This document shows positions 43,009 to 51,033 of a DNA stretch of 64,000 nt, piece after piece (positions within the stretch are counted from its first letter, which is position 1; each line of letters starts with the position of its first letter). The notes under the pieces were generated by a model. The model was not told the origin of the DNA. It did no database searches and was given only the letters and a program-made list of their open reading frames with translations. The translations under genes were made by a program, and so were the position numbers. Source of the stretch: Endozoicomonas elysicola (lineage in GTDB: Bacteria; Pseudomonadota; Gammaproteobacteria; Pseudomonadales; Endozoicomonadaceae); NCBI RefSeq assembly GCF_000710775.1, contig NZ_JOJP01000001.1, positions 2,767,547-2,831,546 on the forward strand, read 5' to 3'.

Positions 43009-46000
43009 TTACAGCCAGATTTCCAGTAGATTATCCGTTGCAGAAAGCGTGCTTTCCAGAACGTCTTTTTCGACCAGAACCCCTCCGGTGCGGTATGGGT
43101 TGGCCAGCTGAGTAAACGTCAGTGGTTTATCATTCAGGCAAACCTTTTTCGGTGTGTGTTCGCCCTGTTCAGGGTGAATGATAATCTGGCATGGTTTGTC
43201 AAAAATCCGGAAGTTCAGCGTTACCTTGCCCAGTGTTCTGGCAATCACCGGATCCAGCACCAGTGACTGCTGCTGGTAACGGATGCCCAGTACGCTGCTG
43301 ATCAGCTGGTTAATATAGATACCCGGTCCACTGGAATAGATTCTCCAGCCACCTTTCACCTTGACGTCGCCGGTTCTCAGTTGCTGGAAGTTGTCATACG
43401 CTTCATAGCGGTCATTGAACTTGCCATCAGAGCTGGAGAAATAGGCATTGGACTGACGCAGTTCAGCGTTAGGCACTGCAGACTGAATCCCAACCGGAAT
43501 AATTTTGTAGAGGTTTTCAAAGACCGTTTCTGCCTTACCCATCTTGCACAGTGCTTCAATGAAGCGGATGTGCGCGTGGCAGTATTGCAGGCCAACTTCA
43601 CGACCCAGGTTGGCGGCCAGTTCGGCACGTTTGAAATAACTCTGCTTACCGGCCTTGTATTCCGCCATGCGGTCCATCAGTCGAACACCGTCCGGGCAGA
43701 GCAGATGTTCATGGATAATGGCCATATGTTTTTCGGCCAGTTCCGGATCAAACGTCTCGGAAATGATCGAACGGGAGCCAGGCAGCAGACGGTATTTAAT
43801 GCCGGTTTTCTGGTCCGCAGGGTGCAGCAGGTACTCCACCTGACTGGTATCGCCATTGGCAAAATGAATAAAGCCGGCAATCACACCATCTTTGATCAGG
43901 TAGCGGTGGTAATCGGCCTCCATTTTTTCAGCAAGAAGGTTCAGCTCATTGATAAAGGCGTCATACTGGCCATGACCGGCAAGCGCCTTACTCATGGTTT
44001 TCAGGGTTTGCAGCGTCAGTGGAATCGTCCAGCCACTGACCATGTTTTCCCGCAGCGCCTGGTTGGCTGGCTGCAAGGTGTCGTCCCAGTCGCCATCGCC
44101 GTAGCAGGACAGGCTGGTACCAGGCACCAGGCTGTCAATGATATGCTTCAGCTGTCTTTCAACATGGGCAAAGAGACTGACTGTCTGTTCGGTAAAGCCA
44201 AAACCTTCCTCAATCGCCGTATAAGGCAACTGCTTGTCCAGAATGGCCAGATCTCCGGTTGCTACCAGATAGTCTGCCAGTGCCTTCATCGGCCAGACCA
44301 CTACATCCCCATGAGCATCTTCCTGCTGGATACGGGCGTACTGGTCGAACATGAACCACTGAGGCCAGGTACCGGTTTCCAGATGCTGATGGCTGTAGAT
44401 GGTTTCCAGCAGGGCTGCCGCACGGTCATAACGCTGCAGGGACATAAAGAATTCGAACGGTCCCTGGGAAACATCACGGGTACCCCAGGCGGCGCCAGAG
44501 TATTGCTCCAGACCATGAGGCGTACTGTAATGCACCAGTGCATTGTGGGTGAACCACTGCATGGTATCGTTCAGTTTGTCCGCGTTGTGATGGTCATGTT
44601 CGAAATCAATATTGAACTGGTTGATCAGCTGGTTCTGGGCGTCCTGAAACGCAGTGGTTTCCCTGTCGAAGTCCAGTGTTTCCGGTGCCGATTGCTGCTG
44701 ATCCCACAGGGAGCCAGTGATGGTGAGCGATGCCTGACCTTCAACGGTGCCGGAGAGCACCAGGTAGCGAACCGGGCCATTGCCGTCTTCCTGTACCAGG
44801 TCAACCTGATTCAGGCAGCTGTCAGTACGCAGGGTATAGCTGAGTTCCGGCAGTGTGTCGGCAATCAGTGCATTGTCGCCAGTGATATGAATCAGGTTGC
44901 CTTCCTGATGAACCTGGACATGGCTTTCATGCTCATTATTGGCCATCAGCAGCTGATGGGTGATCATCAGTTCAAGAGGTTGATCATAGCCTTCAGCCTT
45001 GATATCCATCTGAATAGCAGGCGCGCTCTGGGCACTGAAACAGCGCACCTGGATAAAGCCATTCTGGAATTTATAGACCCAGAGAGAGTGGTTGGCGCCA
45101 GCCTCATAGGCAGAAGGCATGGTCAACAGGTGATAGGTTTCACCCTGCTTGACCCAGATACGCTGGCCACTGGATTTAAACAGGTTGAGAAAGCTGCGTT
45201 CAACCCCGAGAAGTTTGTTAAAGGATGTATTGCCCAGCACCACATGGGAGTTGAATACACCATAGATACCATGGGTTGAGCTCATGACCGCGTTGGCAAA
45301 ATCCTGGTTATTACCGGATGCAATCATGTGGCCGGTCGCTCTTTCCAGATGCTGCTCTTTTGCCTTAAGAGTGACATAGCAGCTGTTTTCCCTGAAAAAG
45401 GACAGAAGTTCGCCGCCTTCTGTTTCCGGGAACCGGCGCTGCTCACCAAAGAAACGGGTGATCTCGTTTTCGTTTAATGTTTCACCAATAATCACCGCTG
45501 GTTGGGTCAGGCAATTCTCTTTCAGTCCGGACAGGTCAACAGCAGCGCTATTACTGTGATCAACGGACGAGTAGTGCTGCCTGATATCGGCAACCGGCAG
45601 AGCCTCGCTCACATTGGATGATGGCATATTGTCCTGGAAATCCAGGTAAAAAACATGACTGGAGTGTTCGCCAGTAGTCAGCTGGATATCCTGAGTCTGA
45701 AGCGCAATATACGCCATCTCAAACTGGTAGCGTTTATCATCCAGCGCTGGCTTCAACAGGGCTTCAGGCTCATTGGTGAACTTGTAGCTTTTGCCAAAAA
45801 ACTGAATACCGTCGGTAGAAAAGTGTGCCACTGGCTGGAATGAACCGATCTGTACCCATGGGTTACCACTGCTTTGTGGCAGGTTCTGACGGCAGCAGAC
45901 GGTATAGCCAACACCTTCCAGCTGGAAGACCTGCTGATCGATGTACTGGCTGCAATAGGCTTCATTCGACTTGACCGCACCTTCATCGGCCAGGGCAATG

Positions 46001-46425
46001 TCCTGGCCGTAGATCAGGTCATAGGTCAGCGAATCTTTGCCAAGATTTTCTACATTGGCGGTAAAAAATACGGTATTGCGATCTATAGCTACGCTGACCG
46101 TGACGGTTGCGCAGAATTGTTCTGTGCGGGTTGTCCAGGTGACTTCACCGGACTCGCTCCGACAGGTTTCAATCTGCCCGTTGAAATACATCAGCGGCGT
46201 TGCTGAAATCTGGCCGTTCTCTTTTGTACGCAGATAAATGTTGGCCAGGGCCAGTTCCATCTCCGGCGTGTCGTACTGGCTGACCATAATCTTGCCAGCC
46301 CGGATAGACTGAAGGACATGATACTGGTTAAACGACAGTGAAATATTTTGACCGCTGAGCGTATGCTTGGCTGTTGAAATAGAGAAATTCATTGAAACTA
46401 CGTCGTCTCCGTCGATATTTGTCAT
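43009..46425 (-). CDS. GH94 phosphorylase, predicted 1,2-beta-oligoglucan phosphorylase
   Basis: 1138 aa from the ATG at 46425, 8 bases after the ATPase stop codon, with no signal peptide. An N-terminal beta-sandwich is followed by an (alpha/alpha)6 barrel. LVPGTSLSCYGDGDWDDTLQ places acidic residues (Asp779-Trp780-Asp781) where GH94 enzymes carry the general acid; WPQWFMFDQYARI and DVVVWPMKALADYLV are typical barrel segments. Cellobiose-type GH94 enzymes have about 800 residues. The known 1,2-beta-oligoglucan phosphorylases have about 1100, so length and motif favour phosphorolysis of sophoro-oligosaccharides to glucose-1-phosphate. The GH3, importer and LacI neighbours agree. Substrate remains inferred. 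Confidence 0.85.
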   Translation of the reverse strand: MTNIDGDDVVSMNFSISTAKHTLSGQNISLSFNQYHVLQSIRAGKIMVSQYDTPEMELALANIYLRTKENGQISATPLMYFNGQIETCRSESGEVTWTTRTEQFCATVTVSVAIDRNTVFFTANVENLGKDSLTYDLIYGQDIALADEGAVKSNEAYCSQYIDQQVFQLEGVGYTVCCRQNLPQSSGNPWVQIGSFQPVAHFSTDGIQFFGKSYKFTNEPEALLKPALDDKRYQFEMAYIALQTQDIQLTTGEHSSHVFYLDFQDNMPSSNVSEALPVADIRQHYSSVDHSNSAAVDLSGLKENCLTQPAVIIGETLNENEITRFFGEQRRFPETEGGELLSFFRENSCYVTLKAKEQHLERATGHMIASGNNQDFANAVMSSTHGIYGVFNSHVVLGNTSFNKLLGVERSFLNLFKSSGQRIWVKQGETYHLLTMPSAYEAGANHSLWVYKFQNGFIQVRCFSAQSAPAIQMDIKAEGYDQPLELMITHQLLMANNEHESHVQVHQEGNLIHITGDNALIADTLPELSYTLRTDSCLNQVDLVQEDGNGPVRYLVLSGTVEGQASLTITGSLWDQQQSAPETLDFDRETTAFQDAQNQLINQFNIDFEHDHHNADKLNDTMQWFTHNALVHYSTPHGLEQYSGAAWGTRDVSQGPFEFFMSLQRYDRAAALLETIYSHQHLETGTWPQWFMFDQYARIQQEDAHGDVVVWPMKALADYLVATGDLAILDKQLPYTAIEEGFGFTEQTVSLFAHVERQLKHIIDSLVPGTSLSCYGDGDWDDTLQPANQALRENMVSGWTIPLTLQTLKTMSKALAGHGQYDAFINELNLLAEKMEADYHRYLIKDGVIAGFIHFANGDTSQVEYLLHPADQKTGIKYRLLPGSRSIISETFDPELAEKHMAIIHEHLLCPDGVRLMDRMAEYKAGKQSYFKRAELAANLGREVGLQYCHAHIRFIEALCKMGKAETVFENLYKIIPVGIQSAVPNAELRQSNAYFSSSDGKFNDRYEAYDNFQQLRTGDVKVKGGWRIYSSGPGIYINQLISSVLGIRYQQQSLVLDPVIARTLGKVTLNFRIFDKPCQIIIHPEQGEHTPKKVCLNDKPLTFTQLANPYRTGGVLVEKDVLESTLSATDNLLEIWL

Positions 46426-46432
46426 GATTCTT

Positions 46433-47551
46433 TTATTGAGCAAGGGAGATGTTCTCACCTGTCTCACTGTCGAAAATGTGGCATTTGTCCATACGGAAGC
46501 AGAGGGATTGCTCTGAGGCGTGCTTAAGGGAGTGTTCAGGGCTGATCAGTTTGCAGATGAGCGCGTGGCCCTGCAGATCGAAATGAACAAAAGACTCGGC
46601 ACCCATCTCTTCAATACCGGTGATATGAGCACGGATTCCCTGTTTCTGACAGCTGTCGCCAATCAGAACATGCTCCGGACGCAGCCCCAGGAACACGTCT
46701 TTATCGGTGTGAGCTGATAACAGCGCCTGCTTCTCTTCAGACAGGGGGAAAAACTGGCCAACACTCTGAACACCGAGTTGTCCTTCGTGGTTTACCAGTT
46801 TGCCGGGCAGCATGTTCATGGAGGGGGAGCCAATAAACTCGGCAACAAATTTGTTTTTTGGGCGGTGATACACGTTCATGGGAGTATCAACCTGCATGAT
46901 TGCGCCTTTCTTCAGGATGCATACGCGATCCCCCATGGTCATGGCTTCCACCTGGTCATGAGTTACATAGATCATGGTTGCCGGACGACCGGAGTCTTTC
47001 AGCTGCTGGTGCAGCCGGCTGATGCGCATGCGCATGGAAACCCGCAGTTTGGCATCCAGGTTGGAAAGGGGCTCATCGAACAGGAATACTTCCGGCTTAC
47101 GAACCATGGCCCGGCCAAGAGCTACACGCTGGCACTGGCCTCCGGACATCTGGCCCGGTTTGCGATCCAGCAGCTCAGTAATCTCAAGCAGTTCAGCCGC
47201 CTCATTCACCCGTTTTTCAATTTCAGCTTTTGGTTTGCGGGCCGTTTCAAGGCCGAAGGCCAGGTTCTGGCGGGCGGTCATATGTGGATAGAGCGCATAG
47301 TTCTGGAATACCATGGCAATACCGCGGTCTTTGGGCTGAACATCATTGCATCTGGTATCACCGATGATCAGGTCTCCGCTGGTGACACTCTCCAGGCCGG
47401 CAATCATCCTGAGCAATGTGGATTTGGCGCAGCCTGAAGGGCCGACCAGAACCATGAACTCACCGTCCTCAATGTCGAGAGACACATCATGAACAGCGTG
47501 AAAGCCGTTCTCATACACTTTATTTATATCTTGTAGCTTTACCCGGGCCAT
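46433..47551 (-). CDS. ABC sugar importer ATPase, MsmK/UgpC type
   Basis: 372 aa from the ATG at 47551 (GGGAG 9 bases upstream). Walker A GPSGCAKSTLL, with Ala where the consensus has Gly before Lys; Q-loop VFQNYALYPHMTA; signature MSGGQCQRVALGRAM; Walker B EVFLFDEPLSNLDAKLR; switch YVTHDQVEAMTMGDR. The C-terminal ~130 residues form the regulatory OB/TOBE domains of sugar-importer ATPases (FLGLRPEHVLIGD). No other ATPase lies near the two permeases, so it is their likely partner. It forms an operon with the GH94 gene. GAAACGTTTC lies 57 bases before the start. Confidence 0.92.
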   Translation of the reverse strand: MARVKLQDINKVYENGFHAVHDVSLDIEDGEFMVLVGPSGCAKSTLLRMIAGLESVTSGDLIIGDTRCNDVQPKDRGIAMVFQNYALYPHMTARQNLAFGLETARKPKAEIEKRVNEAAELLEITELLDRKPGQMSGGQCQRVALGRAMVRKPEVFLFDEPLSNLDAKLRVSMRMRISRLHQQLKDSGRPATMIYVTHDQVEAMTMGDRVCILKKGAIMQVDTPMNVYHRPKNKFVAEFIGSPSMNMLPGKLVNHEGQLGVQSVGQFFPLSEEKQALLSAHTDKDVFLGLRPEHVLIGDSCQKQGIRAHITGIEEMGAESFVHFDLQGHALICKLISPEHSLKHASEQSLCFRMDKCHIFDSETGENISLAQ

Positions 47552-47607
47552 TGAGGTGGCTCCCTGATGTGACTGAGGTTTGAGTCGATGTTGATCATCG
47601 CTCTGTA

Positions 47608-47617
47608 GAAACGTTTC
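47608..47617. promoter_or_regulatory. LacI-type operator candidate before the ATPase-GH94 operon
   Basis: GAAACGTTTC, a perfect palindrome 57 bases before the ATPase start. The surrounding 429-bp gap (47552-47980) holds no gene; it also contains FNR-type palindromes and the hairpin at 47914-47936. Confidence 0.68.
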
Positions 47618-47755
47618 AGCATGATATTGAGGCAATGAAACCGTGTCAATGTTGAACGAAAGGTAAAAAATTGATCCCTGTCGTAGAAATGATAAAAAAA
47701 ACGGATGTGATTGAGCTATGGCCTGTCCCCAGTGGGGGAAGAGGGTATTTCTTTT

Positions 47756-47829
47756 ATGATCTGGATCATGTGCATGGTGGTTCCAGAGATCAAAATAAAT
47801 GAAGCTTTATCATAGTTGACTCAGGTCAA
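47756..47829. promoter_or_regulatory. CRP/FNR-type palindromes upstream of the ATPase-GH94 operon
   Basis: TTGAC-TCAG-GTCAA at 47816-47829 is a perfect palindrome of the CRP/FNR-superfamily type (TTGAY-N4-RTCAA). ATGATCTGGATCAT at 47756-47769 has the TGAT-N4-ATCA core. They lie 200-280 bases before the ATPase start, upstream of the operator candidate. An oxygen- or nitric-oxide-linked activator of the FNR/DNR group could bind here. Confidence 0.45.
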
Positions 47830-47913
47830 TGCATGGTGAGCTGGTGATTAAAAAGGACGAAACTGGTGAAATGCTTCAAATGATATAGTGAGCGGAGTGT
47901 TGAAATTTATAAC

Positions 47914-47936
47914 CTCCGGGACAGTGTCTCCCGGAG
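47914..47936 (-). terminator. Hairpin after sulfatase 4
   Basis: CTCCGGGA / TCCCGGAG, 8 bp with a 7-base loop, 45 bp after the sulfatase stop codon on the minus strand; weakly T-rich sequence follows (TTATAAATTT). Probable terminator. Confidence 0.6.
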
Positions 47937-47980
47937 TTACCATTATATTGAACGAATGAAGCTTGACTGAGGATTTATGG

Positions 47981-49453
47981 TTAGTTCACAGAGACATTGA
48001 AAGCTGCTACATCAAGCTGCTTTCCTTCAGCATAGCCAGCATTGCGATTGACCGGCTTATGGCTGTGAGGATTGACCGGCAGCGTGGCTTCCCAGTGATC
48101 AAACTTATTCTGCAGCGATTGGGCAATCTCAGGATGCTGCTCTACAAGATCATGATATTCGCCCGGGTCTTTTTCTATATCGAACAGTTGAATGGTTTTT
48201 GGACCATTGTCGTCATTCCAGGCCAGTTTCCACTGGCCATCCCTAATGGCGTAGTCATTATCCCTGCGCCAGTAGAGTGTTGAGTGAGGAGTCTGATGAT
48301 CAGCCTTTTCACCATTAAGGTAAGGTATCAGGTTAACGCCGTCATAGGGCATTCCACCTTGAGGTTTGATATCAAGGATGCCGCTGATGGTTGGCATAAT
48401 ATCCAGAGAGCTGACCATATGAGAGTAGGCTTTACCACCTTCCAGGGTTCCGGACCAGTGCATGATAAAAGGAACGCGGATACCTCCCTCATAAGTATCG
48501 CCTTTAAAGCCATTAAAAGGGCCGGGGCTGGACATGGTGGTTTGCCCACGGGTTTTTCTGCGGGGCTGTGCGAAGCCCTGACCAGAAGGAGACCCGTTAT
48601 CGCTCATAAAGAAGATCACTGTATTCTGGTCAATTTCCTGTGATTTCAGTGCTGTCAGTACATCACCGATGCCTTCATCCATCGCCAGTGTCATGGCGGC
48701 AAAATGCTTCCGTTCCTCACCGGCAGGTAGGTCCTTAACTTTGTCAATATAGTGAGCGGGTGCCTGCCATGGATGGTGAACGGCATTGTAGGCCAGGTAC
48801 AGAAAGAAAGGTTCATCCGCTGATCGTTCGATAAAGGATACGGCCTCATCGGTAAAACGGGTGGTCAGGTAGTCCCTGTTCTGCTGAATAGGGGGCTGTG
48901 GTTCATTATTTCGATAGATCGGTGCCAGTAGCGGCTTTCCACCTTCAGTGGATCTGGATTTAAAATAGTCGTGAGAACCGCCTCTGAAACCATAGAAATA
49001 GTCCGCGCCTCGTTCATTGGGAAGACCGGTGGGTTCACCCATATGCCACTTGCCAATCACTGCCGTCTGATAGCCTTCATCTTTCAGCATTTCCATCATC
49101 ATGGGCTGTTCCCTGGGAATGGTGTTGTTGGCAAAGTTCCCATAAATCCCGAAACGCTGCTGATAAACGCCGGTTAGCATGCCTGCCCGCGAAGGGCCGC
49201 ACACAGAAGCGGATGAATAAGCCTGGGTGAAATGAACACCAGTGGCGGCAAGGTAATCCAGATTGGGTGTCCGGATATCATTAAAGCCGTGATAACCGAC
49301 ATCCCCCCAGCCCTGGTCATCACTGAAAATTACAATAATATTCGGTTTTCCTGGCGTGTTGATTGCCGCTGTTGCAGCGTTGGTCGAATAAACCGCAGTA
49401 AAAGATGTGGCTGTTAATGCAATGGCAATCAGCGTTTTTTTGAGAGAGCTCAT
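47981..49453 (-). CDS. Exported sulfatase (S1 family), different subfamily from the tandem pair
   Basis: 490 aa. Signal peptide of about 27 residues (LIAIALTATSFTAVYSTNA), metal motif FSDDQGWGD, formylglycine motif CGPSRAGMLTGVYQQRFG with Cys85, IGKWHMGEP and the second metal-site segment FFMSDNGSPSGQGFAQPR. The GWGDVGYHG and MLTGVYQQRFGIYGN segments are typical of the arylsulfatase A-like/S1_19-type group, distinct from the heparan-type group of the other minus-strand sulfatases. It follows the SGNH gene by 19 bp and is probably cotranscribed with it. Substrate unknown. Confidence 0.92.
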   Translation of the reverse strand: MSSLKKTLIAIALTATSFTAVYSTNAATAAINTPGKPNIIVIFSDDQGWGDVGYHGFNDIRTPNLDYLAATGVHFTQAYSSASVCGPSRAGMLTGVYQQRFGIYGNFANNTIPREQPMMMEMLKDEGYQTAVIGKWHMGEPTGLPNERGADYFYGFRGGSHDYFKSRSTEGGKPLLAPIYRNNEPQPPIQQNRDYLTTRFTDEAVSFIERSADEPFFLYLAYNAVHHPWQAPAHYIDKVKDLPAGEERKHFAAMTLAMDEGIGDVLTALKSQEIDQNTVIFFMSDNGSPSGQGFAQPRRKTRGQTTMSSPGPFNGFKGDTYEGGIRVPFIMHWSGTLEGGKAYSHMVSSLDIMPTISGILDIKPQGGMPYDGVNLIPYLNGEKADHQTPHSTLYWRRDNDYAIRDGQWKLAWNDDNGPKTIQLFDIEKDPGEYHDLVEQHPEIAQSLQNKFDHWEATLPVNPHSHKPVNRNAGYAEGKQLDVAAFNVSVN

Positions 49454-49472
49454 AGGGAAATTGTCATTATGT

Positions 49473-50144
49473 TTATTGGCGGGAAGGTGTGTTCAGCCTG
49501 TTCTGCAGATAACTAAAAATATGATGGGCTATGGCAGTAGCGCCCTGTTCGTTGGGGTGAACTCCATCTGATACAAAGAGGAGCCTGTCCATACCGGCCA
49601 TGGTAATGACCTCGGCACTGGTGGTTTTACGGATCTCATCGATCAGTATTTTTCTGACATCAATCAAATTCGCCTCACTGACATCCCATGGGGTACGGAG
49701 TTCAGCGTGGCTGGTCACAGGGGTAGCCACATAAACGCGGGGTGATGATGGCAGGGACTGATAGTCATTAATCAGTGAAAGCAGGTCACGCCGGTAGGCT
49801 CCGGGATTCCAGAAAGCAGGTTTTGAGTCATTTGTACCGAGCATGATGATCACAACCGACGGGCTGGACGCCAGGCTTTCTGGATAAACGTCTCTTTTTA
49901 TATAGGGGGTCAGCTCCGGTGTATTCTTGATAGCGGTGGCCCCATTGGCGCCATAGTTTTTTACCCGCCATTCATTCCCTAACAGCTGCTGTAAAACGGC
50001 TGGGTAGGCATCCTTATCAGGGTGCTGAATGGAGTGGCCGAAGGTGATGCTGTCACCCACGCAGGCAACGATATTCCCATGTGCCATTGAGATCTCCCCG
50101 ATAAAGACAACAGCAAGCAGTAACAGATTCCGGATGCAGTGCAT
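49473..50144 (-). CDS. Exported SGNH/GDSL hydrolase, probable sugar esterase
   Basis: 223 aa. Signal peptide (LLLLAVVFIGEISMAHG), then block I with the nucleophile Ser in VACVGDSITFGH, block II Gly in YGANGATA, block III IMLGTNDSKP and block V DGVHPNEQG with the catalytic Asp/His. SGNH enzymes of this kind often remove acetyl or other acyl groups from polysaccharides. Its position between a small periplasmic protein and a sulfatase in a glucan locus suggests deacylation of the same polymer. The exact ester is unknown. Confidence 0.88.
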   Translation of the reverse strand: MHCIRNLLLLAVVFIGEISMAHGNIVACVGDSITFGHSIQHPDKDAYPAVLQQLLGNEWRVKNYGANGATAIKNTPELTPYIKRDVYPESLASSPSVVIIMLGTNDSKPAFWNPGAYRRDLLSLINDYQSLPSSPRVYVATPVTSHAELRTPWDVSEANLIDVRKILIDEIRKTTSAEVITMAGMDRLLFVSDGVHPNEQGATAIAHHIFSYLQNRLNTPSRQ

Positions 50145-50175
50145 GGTGGTAAATGAAAAAGTGGGTTCTGGTGAA

Positions 50176-50205
50176 AAGCCATGCCGAATGAAACAGGCAT
50201 GGCTT
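50176..50205 (-). terminator. Terminator after the small periplasmic protein gene
   Basis: AAGCCATGCC / GGCATGGCTT, 10 bp with a 10-base loop, followed on the minus strand by a short T-run (CTTTTC), 27 bp after the stop codon. Confidence 0.72.
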
Positions 50206-50231
50206 GAAATGCTATCTCAACACAGCATGAG

Positions 50232-50603
50232 TCAGGCTTTCTTTTTGGCTTTCTGTTCGCTGCGATACTTTTTGAAGGCTTTCATCTGCTTCTTGGAAAC
50301 GGCTTCGGCAAAGGCATTCTGATACTCCTTCATATTTGCCTTGCGAGCCTGCTTGAGTTCGGAAGAACCTTTTTCATGGGCCTTGCTGGCTTCTTTGTTT
50401 TTGATAAACAGAGTCGTTTTCAGTTCTTTAATGGACTCGGCCTGCTGTGGAGTCAGCTTCATTACCTCCGTCATTGCTGTTACATCGCTGGTGATTTTTT
50501 CCTCAGCTTTACGGCTTATGTCGCCTGCCAGGGCTGCCATGGAGTGACTCAGGGCCAGGCTGACGATCAGGCAGGACAGTGTTTTTTTGATAGCAGTGTT
50601 CAT
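50232..50603 (-). CDS. Small periplasmic basic/helical protein, Spy/CpxP-like
   Basis: 123 aa from the ATG at 50603 (GGAG 7 bases upstream). A signal peptide (LSCLIVSLALSHSMAALA) is followed by a highly charged, all-helical mature part: LTPQQAESIKELKTTLF and FAEAVSKKQMKAFKKYRSEQ, with a Lys-rich tail. The LTPQQ start and helical repeats recall Spy/CpxP-type LTxxQ proteins, but the match is loose. An operator-like GAAATGTTTC lies about 70 bases upstream, so it may belong to the glucan regulon. Function unknown. Confidence 0.72.
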   Translation of the reverse strand: MNTAIKKTLSCLIVSLALSHSMAALAGDISRKAEEKITSDVTAMTEVMKLTPQQAESIKELKTTLFIKNKEASKAHEKGSSELKQARKANMKEYQNAFAEAVSKKQMKAFKKYRSEQKAKKKA

Positions 50604-50673
50604 GACAACTCCAGTATGGAAACCCGTTAATGGTTCTGGCTCAAAATAGAAGTGTAAGATCAGCAACCGCTGT

Positions 50674-50683
50674 GAAATGTTTC
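50674..50683. promoter_or_regulatory. Variant LacI-type operator before the Spy-like gene
   Basis: GAAATGTTTC, one base from GAAACGTTTC, 71 bases before the start. Support is only similarity to the other sites. Confidence 0.42.
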
Positions 50684-50770
50684 TATTTGTCTGACAGCAG
50701 TGAATTCGTCGCTAAATTAAGCCAAAACCGATCAGCAGAGAACATCCGGGTTGAGAAACTTTGACGAGTT

Positions 50771-50909
50771 CTGATGTATATCAATAAAAGGGTTTTCTGC
50801 AGGCGTTGAAAGAAAAGTTATCAAGTATTGATGAATAAAGGGCTGTATGGGAGTTTGGTTGATTTTCATGCGGGCTGGCTTGATTGATTGCAAATGGTTG
50901 AAACGTTTA
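50771..50909 (+). promoter_or_regulatory. Promoter region of sulfatase 5: FNR-type box and LacI-type operator
   Basis: CTGAT-GTAT-ATCAA (50771-50784) differs from the FNR consensus TTGAT-N4-ATCAA at one base. GAAACGTTTA lies at 50900-50909, inside TGAAACGTTTATATT, which recurs exactly before sulfatase 6. The two elements are 129 bp apart here and 126 bp apart there. The 430-bp gap 50604-51033 holds no gene. Confidence 0.6.
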
Positions 50910-51033
50910 TATTGCTGTGGTTTTTCGTGGTGGCTCTGAATAAGCAAGCCGTTCTAGCCGGAAACAGGCTAGCAGAAAATGGTTATCTGTCAGGAGTTTC
51001 ACCATTCACCACTTGGGCAGGGCAATAGTGCTT

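Noticed and set aside
43381-45279. A 632-codon open frame on the plus strand opposite the GH94 gene
   Set aside because: It is a mirror of the strongly supported GH94 coding strand; its sequence shows no domain, signal or ribosome site.
47552-47980. A small RNA in the gap before the ABC ATPase gene
   Set aside because: Only operator-like palindromes and one hairpin were seen; no promoter-terminator pair enclosing a distinct RNA could be supported.
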